The notes beneath the pieces are model-generated. The model had not been told where the DNA came from. It saw nothing but the letters and a program-made list of their open reading frames with translations, and ran no database searches. The translations under genes were made by a program, and so were the position numbers. Below, in pieces: positions 1 to 8,011 of a stretch of DNA of 64,000 nucleotides; position 1 is the first letter of the stretch; each line of letters opens with the position of its first letter. Origin of the DNA: Candidatus Altimarinota bacterium (GTDB taxonomy: Bacteria > Patescibacteriota > Gracilibacteria > BD1-5 > UBA6164); NCBI GenBank assembly GCA_028691535.1, contig JAQUZB010000002.1, positions 124,001 to 188,000 on the forward strand. The letters are read 5' to 3'.

Positions 1-1
1 T

Positions 2-70
2 AAACTTGAAAATATAAAAGTTATAAACAAAGAAGGTCAAGAAGAATTAGCAAAAGAATTAAATAAATAA
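2..70 (+). CDS. C-terminal end of an unidentified protein (5' truncated by window)
   Basis: Only the last 22 codons are inside the window, ending in TAA. They are Lys/Glu/Asn-rich and charged, which is not enough to identify a family. The next gene starts one base after the stop, so this is probably the upstream member of the same operon as the membrane protein and AAA+ ATPase that follow. The frame is supported by the clean stop and the tight junction; function is unknown. Confidence 0.55.
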   Translation, partial: KLENIKVINKEGQEELAKELNK

Positions 71-71
71 T

Positions 72-1307
72 ATGCAAGTAAAAACAAGAGAATTTGAAGA
101 AAAAATAAATGATTTGGAAACAAATCATTTATTTACTATTCCTGAAGAAATAAAAAACAAAGTAAATGAAAGATGATTTTATCTTTACAATTGGATTTGA
201 GAAAAAGATGTAAAAAACAGTTTAGAAAGAGATTTTTTAAAAAATATTGATAGGTTTTGAATCGTTTTCGCATTTTTAATAATAATTCCTTGAGCACTTG
301 CATTTTTTATGTGAGGTTATTTTTTGTCGTGAATTATATTTTTTTCTATACTTTTTCTTATAAATCTATTTCTTGTATTTCAACTTATTTTTATCTCATT
401 AAAAAGATCTAGCATTCTTAGAAAAAATGCTTATGTAGTTTTAACTGATGACTATATTTCTATAAATTGAGAAATTAAAAAGAAAACAGGATTAAATTCA
501 AATGATATAAAAGAAATAAACAAAGTTGCTTCCATATTTGAAGAAGAAATTTTTAAACCTTCAAATATAGAAAATACAAAGAAATGACTTACAAAAAGTG
601 TATGACAAAAATTTGCTAATTGATTTTCAAAAATACTTAGTGTTTGAAAATGAAATAGTAAAAATTCATGACAATTAGTTTTGATTTTGATATTACTTTA
701 TCTTGCTTATGCATTTTCACTTTTCTTAATCTACATATTTTGAATATTTATTGTTTGGATATTTTGAAATATTTTAAATATAATAAACAAAAAAATATTA
801 CTTATAAAATGACACAAGATAACAAGGATAAACACTGGTTTTGAAGATTTGGGTGATTATTCTAATTCTCTTACAAATGAAAAAGACAATCTAACTAAAC
901 TCTTAAATGAAGCAATAAATAATGATTGGCAAGATTCACTATTAACAAATATAAACAAAAAATTAGAACTTATAAATAAATTTGCTTGAGAATCTATAGA
1001 GTCAAATATAGAACTGAAAAAAGACATAGAAAGTTCAGAATTTAAAGAAATGTTTAATTATGCAACTTATAATTCTTGGATAAAAAATCAAATATTATTA
1101 CCTTTAGAACAAATAAAAACTCTTCTTTTAAAAAATCTAGAAATACTAAATAAACAAGATAAAGATATAGATGACCAATTAAAAAATGAAAGTGACCCAA
1201 GTAAATCTTGACCAATTCTAGCAAGTAAGAAAAGAGTTGAAATGAGGATAGAAGAAATAAATATTCATATTTCAAAAATGGATTTATATATAAATAAATT
1301 AAAATAA
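72..1307 (+). CDS. Membrane protein with C-terminal helical region, partner of AAA+ ATPase
   Basis: 411 codons read with UGA=Gly, from ATG at 72 to TAA. A hydrophobic double segment lies at about residues 60-110 and a second pair at about 205-240. A long charged, probably coiled-coil tail rich in Lys, Glu and Asn follows. No catalytic motif was recognised. The next gene, an AAA+ ATPase, begins one base after the stop, so the two are almost certainly co-translated. A membrane anchor feeding or recruiting a cytosolic AAA+ motor is the simplest inference from the pairing. I do not recognise the family. Confidence 0.75.
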
Positions 1308-1308
1308 T

Positions 1309-2571
1309 ATGACTCAAAAAGACACATGATTTGATGCTTTTTTCAAAGCAGTTACTAGTTCTCCTGAATTTAAAGGTGTTGTAGAAAAAGATTGGAAATG
1401 AGATTTTGAAAAAAATCTAGCAGATATGGAAACTCATATATCAAAAGCAAGTGATATGATGTGAAGTTTTAAAGATACTTTTGAAACTCCAGAAGCAATG
1501 GAAGCTTGAAATTCTTATGAGAGTAAACCATATATAAACAGAACAGCAAAAGAAGACGAAAAAGACGAAAATCTTGATATCATTTATTTTAAAGATGACT
1601 GAAATCCAAGTTTTTGATTTGCATGAATTGCTTGAATGTCTGATTTAAAAACTGAGCTTAAAGAAAATTTTATAAAACCATTAAAATTTAAATTTTTAGT
1701 TCAAAAATTAGAAAAAGATGAAACTCTAGAACTAGATAAAAAAAATGAAATGTATAAAAAAATAAATGAAGCTTATAGTAAGTTTGGAGTTTCAATTCCA
1801 ACTTGATTGCTTTTTTATTGACCTCCAGGAACTGGTAAAACATTTATTACGAAAAAATTAGCAGAGGAACTTTGAGCAGGTATGATCAAAAAATCTGTTT
1901 GAGAATTTGGCTCTAGTTATATTCATCAAACATCTCAAAATATTAAAAAGTTTTTTGATGCAGCAAAAAGAGAATCTGAAAAATGACCGATAATACTTTT
2001 TTTAGATGAGATTGATTCCCTACTTTCAAAAAGAACAAATAGTATAGATAATAATAAAGCTGAAGAAGTAAGTCAATTTTTACAAGAATTTAATGCACTT
2101 GACGAAGCTCCAAACTTGATAGTAATTGCAGCTACAAATAGACCTGATCATTTAGATAGCGCTATACTTAGATCTGGTAGATTTGATAAAAAATTTTACA
2201 TTTGAGCACCTGATTTTCAAGCAAGAAAAGAACTTTTTGAGATACATATAGATAAAAAAGGTAGACCTCACAGTGAACTTGATTATGATAAATTGGCTGA
2301 ACTAAGTGAAAATTATGTTGCAGCAGATATTGAAGCAATATGTGATGAAGTTGCTCGTGATGCTAGCCAATCAATTCTTGATCTAGCAAATTCTCTAGAT
2401 TGAGAAAATATAGATTTTGAAAAAATAGAAGAAAGTTTAGATGACAATATCATAACTATGGAATTACTTGAAAAAGCAATTTCTGAAACTACTCCATCAA
2501 CAAAATTTGTAGATATGAGTATATATGATGAATGGCTAAATGAAACAAAAAAAGAAAACATTAGAGTTTAG
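1309..2571 (+). CDS. AAA+ ATPase, FtsH/Cdc48-like ATPase module without protease domain
   Basis: 420 residues. The N-terminal 100 residues are charged and not recognised. The AAA core has Walker A GPPGTGKT at about residues 171-178 (its first glycine is TGA), Walker B ILFLDEID near 228-236, and the second region of homology with ATNRPDHLD and an arginine finger in LRSGRFD. A helical lid domain follows. No zinc protease HExxH motif or second AAA ring domain is present, so this is a stand-alone single-ring ATPase. It is coupled to the membrane protein upstream (1-base gap) and closed by a strong terminator. Substrate unknown; remodelling of membrane or pilus proteins is speculation. Confidence 0.88.
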
Positions 2572-2590
2572 TCTCTAATGTTTTCTTTTT
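2554..2590 (+). terminator. Rho-independent terminator after AAA+ ATPase gene
   Basis: A perfect 13-bp stem (2554-2566 with 2573-2585) with a 6-base loop is followed by a T run. The stop codon of the ATPase gene lies in the loop. Confidence 0.85.
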
Positions 2591-2625
2591 TATATTATTG
2601 TAAATTCTGAGAGTTTAAAGTTAAA

Positions 2626-3162
2626 TTAATTATGTCTTTTAAAATATTCTTTTAATCATATTATCATTCAATCAATACAATCCAATTCTTTTGGTATAGT
2701 TCTCCTTACTTCTTCTTGCCATTTTGAGATTTCTCTAACTGAAAAACATTCTCATAAATTATTTAATCATGAAAAAAATAAATTATATTCTGGATATTTT
2801 TCTTTCCCAATTTTTATAAAATCAAACATAAAAAAATTAAAATCAATATTAATTATTTCTCTTAATTTTGAATATTCTTTTTGTAGATTTTCATTTTTTG
2901 TTGAATTGTAATTTATAAGAATGTCTTTAAATTTAATCCAATTTTTATAGAATCTATTTGCTCTTCTATTTATAGAATAAATTTTATAATTTTTTGGTAA
3001 AAAGTTATAAGAAATTATTATTATAATAACAATAAGAAATATATTTAAAATATTTATACTAAATAAAGGTTTTAATAAAAATCAAGAATAAGACTTGTGT
3101 TTTAATATAAATTCTATTAATGGAATTAGTAATCAAAAAAAAGTTAATGTTTTTAAAATCAT
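2626..3162 (-). CDS. Hypothetical membrane-anchored protein
   Basis: 178 residues read with UGA=Gly, ATG start at 3162. Two hydrophobic stretches lie in the first 65 residues (about 5-20 and 43-60). A soluble, charged, helical C-terminal part with several aromatic residues follows. No family recognised. It is convergent with the AAA+ gene and separated from the next minus-strand gene by about 180 bases, so it is probably transcribed alone. The frame is supported by length without TAA or TAG and by in-frame TGA at typical glycine positions. Confidence 0.6.
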
Positions 3163-3331
3163 ATTTATATATTAAATTATATTTTTAAATATACATAAAA
3201 AATATATAAAATCAATAAAATACCTTTCAAGGAATTTGAATATTACTAAAAGTAGTATTTTTTTATTTCCTAAAAATACAATCAAATAATTTTATTAAAT
3301 ATTAAATTTAATTTAATTATTTAAAGTTAAT

Positions 3332-3357
3332 AAAAGCGAGTTTTACTCGCTTTTATT
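3332..3357. terminator. Bidirectional terminator at the end of the SanA-like gene
   Basis: A 9-bp stem (3332-3340 with 3346-3354) has a TTTTA loop and T-rich flanks on both strands. The TAA stop of the minus-strand SanA-like gene lies in the loop, so the last codons are part of the terminator stem. Confidence 0.8.
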
Positions 3358-4029
3358 TTCTAATAATCAATTTTTAATTTCTTGTAATTCTTCATCACTT
3401 ATTATAGGAACTTTATCTCATAAAAACTTTGGTTTTGATTTAAAAACCTCTATCTCAAAAAATGCTTTAATACGAGCAAATATTTCCCTTCTATTATTAT
3501 AACTCTCTTTTAAATATTTTTGAAGATTTGTTTCAACTCAATAAGTTTTTATTCACATCTTTTTTGAAATATACATAGCTCTTTTAAGATGAAAATCTTG
3601 AGTAAATAAAACAAGTTCATCAACTCAAAATATTTCGTGAGCTCTATAAAGCGAATCATAAGTATCAAAACCTGCATAATCTTGATAAATATCAAATTCT
3701 TTAACTCATTCTTTTATTAGATATTGTTTCATAACTTCTGGTTCATTATGATTTACCAAAGAGTTATCACCTGATACTATTATTTTCTTAATCTTTCATA
3801 ATTTATAAGCATTATAAGCTACTTTAAGCCTATCTTTTAATATATCTGATGGCTCTTTATTTGCTAATATAGAAGCTCAAAAAACAAGTCATACATATTT
3901 ATTATCAAGTCATTCAACATTGTAATAATAATCTTCTTTTGAATAAGTTAAAACATAATAATTAACTCATACTATAAAAAGTAAAAGTATTGATAAAAAT
4001 AAGCTTGAATATATAAAATATTTTTTCAT
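3343..4029 (-). CDS. SanA/YdcF-like DUF218 membrane protein
   Basis: 228 residues. An N-terminal transmembrane anchor (about residues 5-25) is followed by a DUF218 domain. Recognisable motifs are LVFGASI near residue 50, a KIIVSGDNS strand, an EPEVMKQYL helix and the FDTYDSLYRA and LFTQDFHLKRA motifs typical of SanA. SanA-type proteins affect envelope permeability, but their reaction is not settled. The ATG overlaps the TAA of a 38-residue upstream ORF (TAATG), so the two are translationally coupled. Length fits SanA homologues (about 220-240). Confidence 0.82.
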
Positions 4030-4145
4030 TATAATATTTTTTCTAATAATTTATAATATAATGGCATCATAAAGACAATAAATACAGATATTAAAAACAA
4101 AATTCTACTTTTTGTAAAAAGTGGTTTTTTTTCATTATTTTCCAT
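4029..4145 (-). CDS. Small single-span membrane protein coupled to the SanA-like gene
   Basis: 38 residues. A charged N-terminus (MENNEKKPLFTKSR) is followed by one hydrophobic segment of about 18 residues and a short charged tail. Its TAA shares a base with the ATG of the SanA-like gene. That overlap, and the membrane-protein composition, are the reasons to call it real. Function unknown; it may be a leader peptide for coupled translation or a small partner subunit. Confidence 0.6.
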   Translation of the reverse strand: MENNEKKPLFTKSRILFLISVFIVFMMPLYYKLLEKIL

Positions 4146-4189
4146 AAAAAAGACTTAAAATAATATTAATTATATTTTAAGTCTTTTTT
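4146..4189. terminator. Long hairpin between miaA and the small membrane gene
   Basis: An approximately 18-bp inverted repeat (4146-4163 with 4172-4189) has A and T tracts on both sides. It lies 1 base below the miaA stop on the minus strand and probably terminates miaA transcription. Confidence 0.75.
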
Positions 4190-5092
4190 CTATATTTCCA
4201 AATCTTCTTCATATTTTCTAAACCAAGTTAATTGTCTTTTTGCATAATTTCTATTATTTTTTTGTACTAAATCTACACATTCTTGCAAAGTTATATTTCA
4301 TTCTAAATAATCTATTACCTCTTTATATCAAATAGTTTTCATTCAAAAATCATTTTTAGAATATTTCTTTAACAAATTTTGAACTTCTAAAACTAGTCAA
4401 TCATCAAACATCATTTGAATTCTTTTGTTTATTTTATTGTATAATTCTTCTCTATTTCAACTGTATGGAGTCAAAAATAAAACATCATATTTAAGAGATT
4501 TTTCAGTTCTAAATTCTGTTTTGCTTTTTCAAGTAAGCATCTTCACTTCCAAAGCTCTTATTACATATCTATAATTATTTGGATGTAATTCTTTTGCATA
4601 ATTTGAATCAATTCCATTTAATTTATCCCAAATATATTGATTTCAAAACTCAAGTCTTTCAAGTTCCAATTTATTTCTAAGATCTTCATCAGCCGGAACA
4701 TTTGGTATATCAAAATCATATATTAAACTATCTATATATAATCATGTTCCTCAGCATAAAACTGGTATTTTTTGTTTAGAAATTATATCTTCTATACATT
4801 TTTCAGCTTCACTTTTAAATTCTCAAACACTATATTCATCATCAGGATTTACAAAATCAATCATATGATGCTTAATTCATTGCATTTCTTCAATTGTAAT
4901 CTTTCAAGTTCAAATATTTAATTCTCTAAAAATTTGTCTAGAATCTGTAGAAATAATTTCAGTATTCAATAATTTAGCTATTTCAAGACTTAATCCTGTT
5001 TTTCAACTTGCCGTTGGTCAATAAACAACAATTATTTTTTGTTTAGTATTTTCATTATTCAAAAAATCATTTAGCTTTTTTTCAAAAATCAT
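4190..5092 (-). CDS. miaA: tRNA dimethylallyltransferase MiaA
   Basis: 300 residues, the usual length. MiaA adds a dimethylallyl group to A37 of tRNAs that read U-starting codons. Visible motifs are the P-loop GPTASGKTGLS near residues 25-35, with both key glycines encoded by TGA, then STDSRQIF, a KHHMIDF motif, LCGGTGLY, the RYVIRALE helix and the C-terminal [10 protein letters not shown] motif that contacts tRNA. ATG at 5092 is chosen because it is the nearest in-frame start ahead of the P-loop strand. It sits beside a tRNA cluster, but on the opposite strand. Confidence 0.96.
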
Positions 5093-5222
5093 CTTTCATT
5101 TTTTTAAAATATATGTAAAATAATAATGCATATACAAATATTATCAAGAAAAATATTTTTTTGTAAAAAAAGTTTTGACATATTTTTGTTTTTTAATAAT
5201 ATGTGTCTCGCAAATTAAGTAT

Positions 5223-5298
5223 GCCAATATAGCTCAGCTGGTAGAGCATTCGCCTTGTAAGCGAACGGTCATCGGTTCAAATCCGATTATTGGCTCCA
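5223..5298 (+). tRNA. tRNA-Thr (UGU)
   Basis: A 76-base cloverleaf with a 7-bp acceptor stem (5223-5229 with 5288-5294), anticodon loop CTTGTAA with TGT at 5256-5258, a TTCAAAT T-loop and an encoded CCA. First of three closely spaced tRNA genes. Confidence 0.95.
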
Positions 5299-5315
5299 TT
5301 TTAAAATAAATTACG

Positions 5316-5370
5316 AATTACGAGTTTAAAATAAAATTCTTATCTTTGATTCGTAACTCGTAATTTTTTT
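5316..5370 (+). terminator. Hairpin with T run between tRNA-Thr and tRNA-Tyr
   Basis: The inverted repeat AATTACGAGT (5316-5325) with ACTCGTAATT (5356-5365) ends in seven Ts. A nested repeat TACGAAT/ATTCGTA in the same interval offers an alternative pairing. It is terminator-like, although two more tRNAs follow on the same strand. Confidence 0.6.
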
Positions 5371-5378
5371 TGAAACCT

Positions 5379-5463
5379 GGGCAGATTCCAGAGTGGCCAA
5401 ATGGGGCGGACTGTAAATCCGCTAGCTAAGCTTTCGGGGGTTCGACTCCCTCTCTGCCCACCA
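5379..5463 (+). tRNA. tRNA-Tyr (GUA)
   Basis: An 85-base class II tRNA with a long variable arm. Acceptor stem GGGCAGA/TCTGCCC, anticodon loop CTGTAAA (GTA), discriminator A and encoded CCA. Confidence 0.95.
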
Positions 5464-5499
5464 TTAAGTTTCTCTTGCTATGATTGACGATAGTCAAGA

Positions 5500-5535
5500 A
5501 TCGGAAGGAAAGTTACATCGAGCGAAAGCGAGATG
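5500..5535 (+). repeat. Structured spacer element, copy 1 (after tRNA-Tyr)
   Basis: About 36 bases shared with a second copy after tRNA-Leu. The 3' half, CATCGAGCGAAAGCGAGATG, folds into CATC/GATG, two G-A oppositions and GC/GC capped by a GAAA tetraloop. It begins about 37 bases after the tRNA 3' end. Confidence 0.55.
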
Positions 5536-5591
5536 AAATACATTATAAGATTAAAAACTAGTGAATTTTTGCTAGATTTTTTTACATATAA

Positions 5592-5676
5592 GCCGGGGTG
5601 ATGAAATTGGTAGACATGTTGGTCTTAGAAACCAATGCCTAATCGCATGCGAGTTCGAGTCTCGCCCTCGGCACCA
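5592..5676 (+). tRNA. tRNA-Leu (UAG)
   Basis: An 85-base class II tRNA. Acceptor GCCGGGG/CCTCGGC (one G-T pair), anticodon loop CTTAGAA (TAG), long variable arm, GTTCGAGTC T-loop and encoded CCA. Confidence 0.94.
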
Positions 5677-5704
5677 TTAAATTCCACTTGCGACAAGCTT
5701 GTGA

Positions 5705-5740
5705 GTCGGAAGAGAATTTACATCGAGCACTAGCGAGATG
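5705..5740 (+). repeat. Structured spacer element, copy 2 (after tRNA-Leu)
   Basis: The same element as after tRNA-Tyr. The stem and the two G-A oppositions are kept while the loop changes from GAAA to ACTA, which argues for selection on structure. It begins about 29 bases after the tRNA 3' end. Confidence 0.55.
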
Positions 5741-5814
5741 CAAACCTTCTCAAAATCCAAATATATTTATATTTTTGTTTCGTACTAGGCGAACAAATTA
5801 AAAAAACAATAATT

Positions 5815-6078
5815 ATGAAAACAGGTATACATCCAGAATCAAGAGAAATCTTGTTAGTTGATAGAAGTGCTGACTTTGTTTTAAAAGTTAATTCTACTGC
5901 TAAAACTGTTGATACTTTTGAATTTGAAGGTAAAGAATGTCCATGTATTTTTATAGAATCTTCTTCTGCATCTCACCCATTTTATACTGGTGAACAAAAA
6001 ATCCTTAAAACAGGAGCAGTTGATAAATTTTATGCTAGACAAAAGAAAATGGAAGAAATTGCTGCAAAAAACAAATAA
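5815..6078 (+). CDS. rpmE2: Large ribosomal subunit protein bL31 (type B)
   Basis: 87 residues, starting MKTGIHPESREILLVDRSAD, as in type B bL31. It keeps the SSASHPFYTGEQKI signature and the KFYARQKK helix, and lacks the four zinc-binding cysteines of type A (only CPC near residue 43). It binds the central protuberance of the 50S subunit. It has four glycines, three GGT and one GGA, and no TGA, unlike most genes here. No Shine-Dalgarno-like sequence precedes the ATG. A terminator follows directly. Confidence 0.95.
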   Translation: MKTGIHPESREILLVDRSADFVLKVNSTAKTVDTFEFEGKECPCIFIESSSASHPFYTGEQKILKTGAVDKFYARQKKMEEIAAKNK

Positions 6079-6085
6079 TTCTATG

Positions 6086-6122
6086 AAAAAACCTACTTCA
6101 ATAAATTGAAGTAGGTTTTTTA
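6086..6122 (+). terminator. Terminator after bL31 gene
   Basis: A 13-bp perfect stem around AACCTACTTCA and TGAAGTAGGTT with a 6-base loop, followed by a T run. Confidence 0.88.
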
Positions 6123-6141
6123 TTTGATTATATAAAAAGAA

Positions 6142-6168
6142 TTGACTTTAATTTTTTTTATATATAAT
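6142..6168 (+). promoter_or_regulatory. Promoter candidate for rplJ-rplL
   Basis: TTGACT (6142-6147) and TATAAT (6163-6168) are separated by 15 bases, just upstream of the L10-type leader. The spacing is short but both boxes are good. Confidence 0.5.
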
Positions 6169-6180
6169 CTAATTACTTTC

Positions 6181-6314
6181 TATATCAAAGACAGTGGGCA
6201 ATTCGTAAGACCTACCGAGATAATAGAGGAATAGACTTAAAAAACTAAAATAAGATTTTTATAAAAACTCTATCCTTTTTCTTTGATTTTGATTAAAGAA
6301 ATAGGATTTTTTTT
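6181..6314 (+). promoter_or_regulatory. Ribosomal protein L10-type leader with attenuator hairpin
   Basis: The region contains the conserved-looking GACCTACCGAGAT segment and a preceding CAGTGGGC strand. This resembles the L10 leader that binds the L10(L12)4 complex. A 15-bp hairpin (6273-6287 with 6292-6306, one mismatch) and eight Ts form an intrinsic terminator only about 37 bases before the rplJ ATG. Inferred role: when L10/L12 is in excess it binds the leader and favours termination. The fold is assigned by eye, not by covariance model. Confidence 0.72.
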
Positions 6315-6351
6315 ATTAGAAAGTAAAAGTATATATTATAACTAAGTACAA

Positions 6352-6924
6352 ATGGCTGTTACAAAACAACAAAAATCAGAGATATTTAACGAATTAGTAT
6401 CTAAATTTAAAGAAGCACAATCAATTTGATTTACTTCAACAAATAAAATGACTGTAGAAGAATTTTCAGAATTAAGAAAATCATTAAGAGAAGTTAATGC
6501 TACTTATACATTAGCTAAAAAAACAATTATGGTTAAAGCTATAAAAGAAGCTTTAAATATAGATGTTGAAATTGCTAACTTAGAAGGTCAAATTTGAGCA
6601 ATTTGTTCAAATACAGATGCTGTATCTGGTTTAGGAAAAGTTAACTCTTTCATGAAAGAAGTTAATGGTAAAAAAAATGACTTAGGTAAAATGGCTTGGT
6701 CAATTTCAATTTTTGAATGAGAAGTTAAATCTAAAGAAGAAACAAAAGTTCTTGCTTCTATGCCTTCAAGAGAAACTTTACTTTCAAGATTGGTTGGTTC
6801 TATGAAATCTCCTATTTCAAAACTTGCAAGATTCGTTGATGCAGCAGCTAAAGAAGTTGAAGCACAATGAAAAACTAAAGTTGGTGAATTAGTTGCTAAA
6901 AAAGAAGAAGCTTCTGCTGAATAA
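6352..6924 (+). CDS. rplJ: Large ribosomal subunit protein uL10
   Basis: 190 residues. uL10 forms the base of the L7/L12 stalk and binds 23S rRNA. Seen are the N-terminal MAVTKQQKSEIF helix, an ANEMTVEEFSELR-like segment (TNKMTVEEFSELRK), the NATYTLAKKTIMVKAI strand-helix and the MPSRETLLSRLVGS motif just before the C-terminal helix that carries bL12. Glycine codons mix GGT and TGA. It is preceded by an L10-type leader and followed, after a hairpin-rich spacer of 179 bases, by rplL. Confidence 0.96.
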
Positions 6925-6941
6925 TTAATAATTGGTATAAT

Positions 6942-7066
6942 GATTCCCTATTTATAGGGAGTCATAAACTAACTATTAATAGTTAGGTCATCCTGAACTT
7001 GATTCAGGATCTCAGGAGTATAACTTCTGATTTTCGTTTTGAGATTCTGAAATAATTTCAGAATGA
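6942..7066 (+). repeat. Four consecutive palindromes in the rplJ-rplL spacer
   Basis: Hairpins lie at about 6942-6963 (GACTCCCTA-type stem), 6969-6986 (CTAACTAT/ATAGTTAG), 6990-7010 (ATCCTGAA/TTCAGGAT) and 7044-7064 (ATTCTGA/TCAGAAT). The last two also pair with each other at their outer edges (TCAT/ATGA), forming a composite REP-like element. They could set the rplL to rplJ ratio through processing or partial termination. Confidence 0.65.
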
Positions 7067-7103
7067 TAAAAAACAATATTTTTATATTTATAATTTTAGA
7101 AAA

Positions 7104-7478
7104 ATGGCTGAATTAACAAAAAATGCTACTCAAATAATGGACTTAGTTAAAGAATTAACTATTGTTGAATTAAATGACTTAGTTACTGCTATGGAAGAAG
7201 AATTTGGTGTTTCTGCTGCTGCTCCTGTTATGGTTGCTGGTGGTGCTGCTGCTGCTAGTGAAGATGAAAAAACTGCATTTGATGTTGTTTTAACTAGTGC
7301 TGGTGGTTCAAAAATTGGTGTAATTAAAGTTATTAGAGAACTTACTGGTCTTGGATTAAAAGAAGGTAAAGACTTAGCTGATAATGGTGGTGAAGTTAAA
7401 AAAGGTGTTTCTAAAGATGAAGCTGCTGATATGAAAGCTAAATTAGAAGCTGCTGGTGCAACTGTTGAAATTAAATAA
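7104..7478 (+). CDS. rplL: Large ribosomal subunit protein bL12
   Basis: 124 residues. The N-terminal dimerisation domain is followed by an Ala/Gly hinge (about residues 38-52) and a C-terminal domain containing [18 protein letters not shown] and the [14 protein letters not shown] helix. It recruits translation factors to the ribosome. All 13 glycines use GG-starting codons (one GGA, the rest GGT) and none uses TGA, the clearest example here of TGA avoidance in a highly expressed gene. Confidence 0.97.
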   Translation: MAELTKNATQIMDLVKELTIVELNDLVTAMEEEFGVSAAAPVMVAGGAAAASEDEKTAFDVVLTSAGGSKIGVIKVIRELTGLGLKEGKDLADNGGEVKKGVSKDEAADMKAKLEAAGATVEIK

Positions 7479-7483
7479 TTTCT

Positions 7484-7514
7484 AAAAAAGAACTCTATAA
7501 AGAGTTCTTTTTTA
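7484..7514 (+). terminator. Terminator after rplL
   Basis: A stem AAAAAAGAACTCT/AGAGTTCTTTTTT with a short loop and a T run. A second small palindrome (TTTACTATA/TATAGTAAA) follows directly. Confidence 0.85.
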
Positions 7515-7538
7515 CTATATAAAGTATAGTAAAAAAAT

Positions 7539-7566
7539 TTGACTTAATATAATTTTAAAATACAAT
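7539..7566 (+). promoter_or_regulatory. Promoter candidate for the flavin lipoprotein-apbE pair
   Basis: TTGACT (7539-7544), a 16-base spacer and TACAAT (7561-7566) lie 33 bases before the ATG. Confidence 0.5.
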
Positions 7567-7599
7567 ATAATCGTATTTTAAAATTATAACAATAAATAA

Positions 7600-8007
7600 A
7601 TGAAATATCTATATTTATTAATAGTAACTATTTTTATTGCATCATGTGGTACAAAAATAGAAGAAGAAAAAATGGTATCTGATGATAAAAATACAGTAGA
7701 AGTAACTAATGAAATTAATAATGAAGTAAAAAATTTGGACATAGCTTTTGACGATACTTTAACTAAGATGGTAAAATTGGATGCTAAATACAAAAATCCA
7801 GCTTGAGACGTTGATATGGTTATAAGTTATTCATTAGATAATGAATGAAAAATTGAAGTAATTAATTTAGATGCTCCAAATTTTGATTTAAAAGATTATA
7901 ATACTGCAGCTCAAGTTTTAGTTGGTAAAACAATTGAAGAAGCAAAAAATACTTGAATTGCTGGTTGATCATTAATTACTGAAGCATTTAAAAAAGCATT
8001 AAAATAA
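7600..8007 (+). CDS. FMN-binding-domain-like lipoprotein, probable ApbE flavinylation substrate
   Basis: 135 residues. An N-terminal signal ends in lipobox IASC, with Cys16 as the lipid-modified residue. A charged linker follows, then a domain with NPAGDVDMVISY and the C-terminal motif GIAGGSLITEAF. The latter aligns by eye with the SGATLTS motif where FMN is covalently attached in RnfG/NqrC-type domains, so Ser124 (or Thr127) is the likely acceptor. The next gene is apbE, 4 bases downstream, which strongly supports the idea. Inferred role: an extracytoplasmic, lipid-anchored one-electron carrier. The redox partner is not in the window. Confidence 0.72.
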
Positions 8008-8011
8008 TCAT

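Noticed and set aside
5379-5676. One of the tRNAs as the special tRNA-Gly(UCA).
   Set aside because: Anticodon loops read GTA (Tyr) and TAG (Leu), and the other two tRNAs are TGT (Thr) and TTT (Lys). None has TCA.
7584-7793. Minus-strand ORF opposite the flavin lipoprotein gene.
   Set aside because: The plus-strand frame has a lipobox, a promoter and coupling to apbE; the opposite frame is a shadow.
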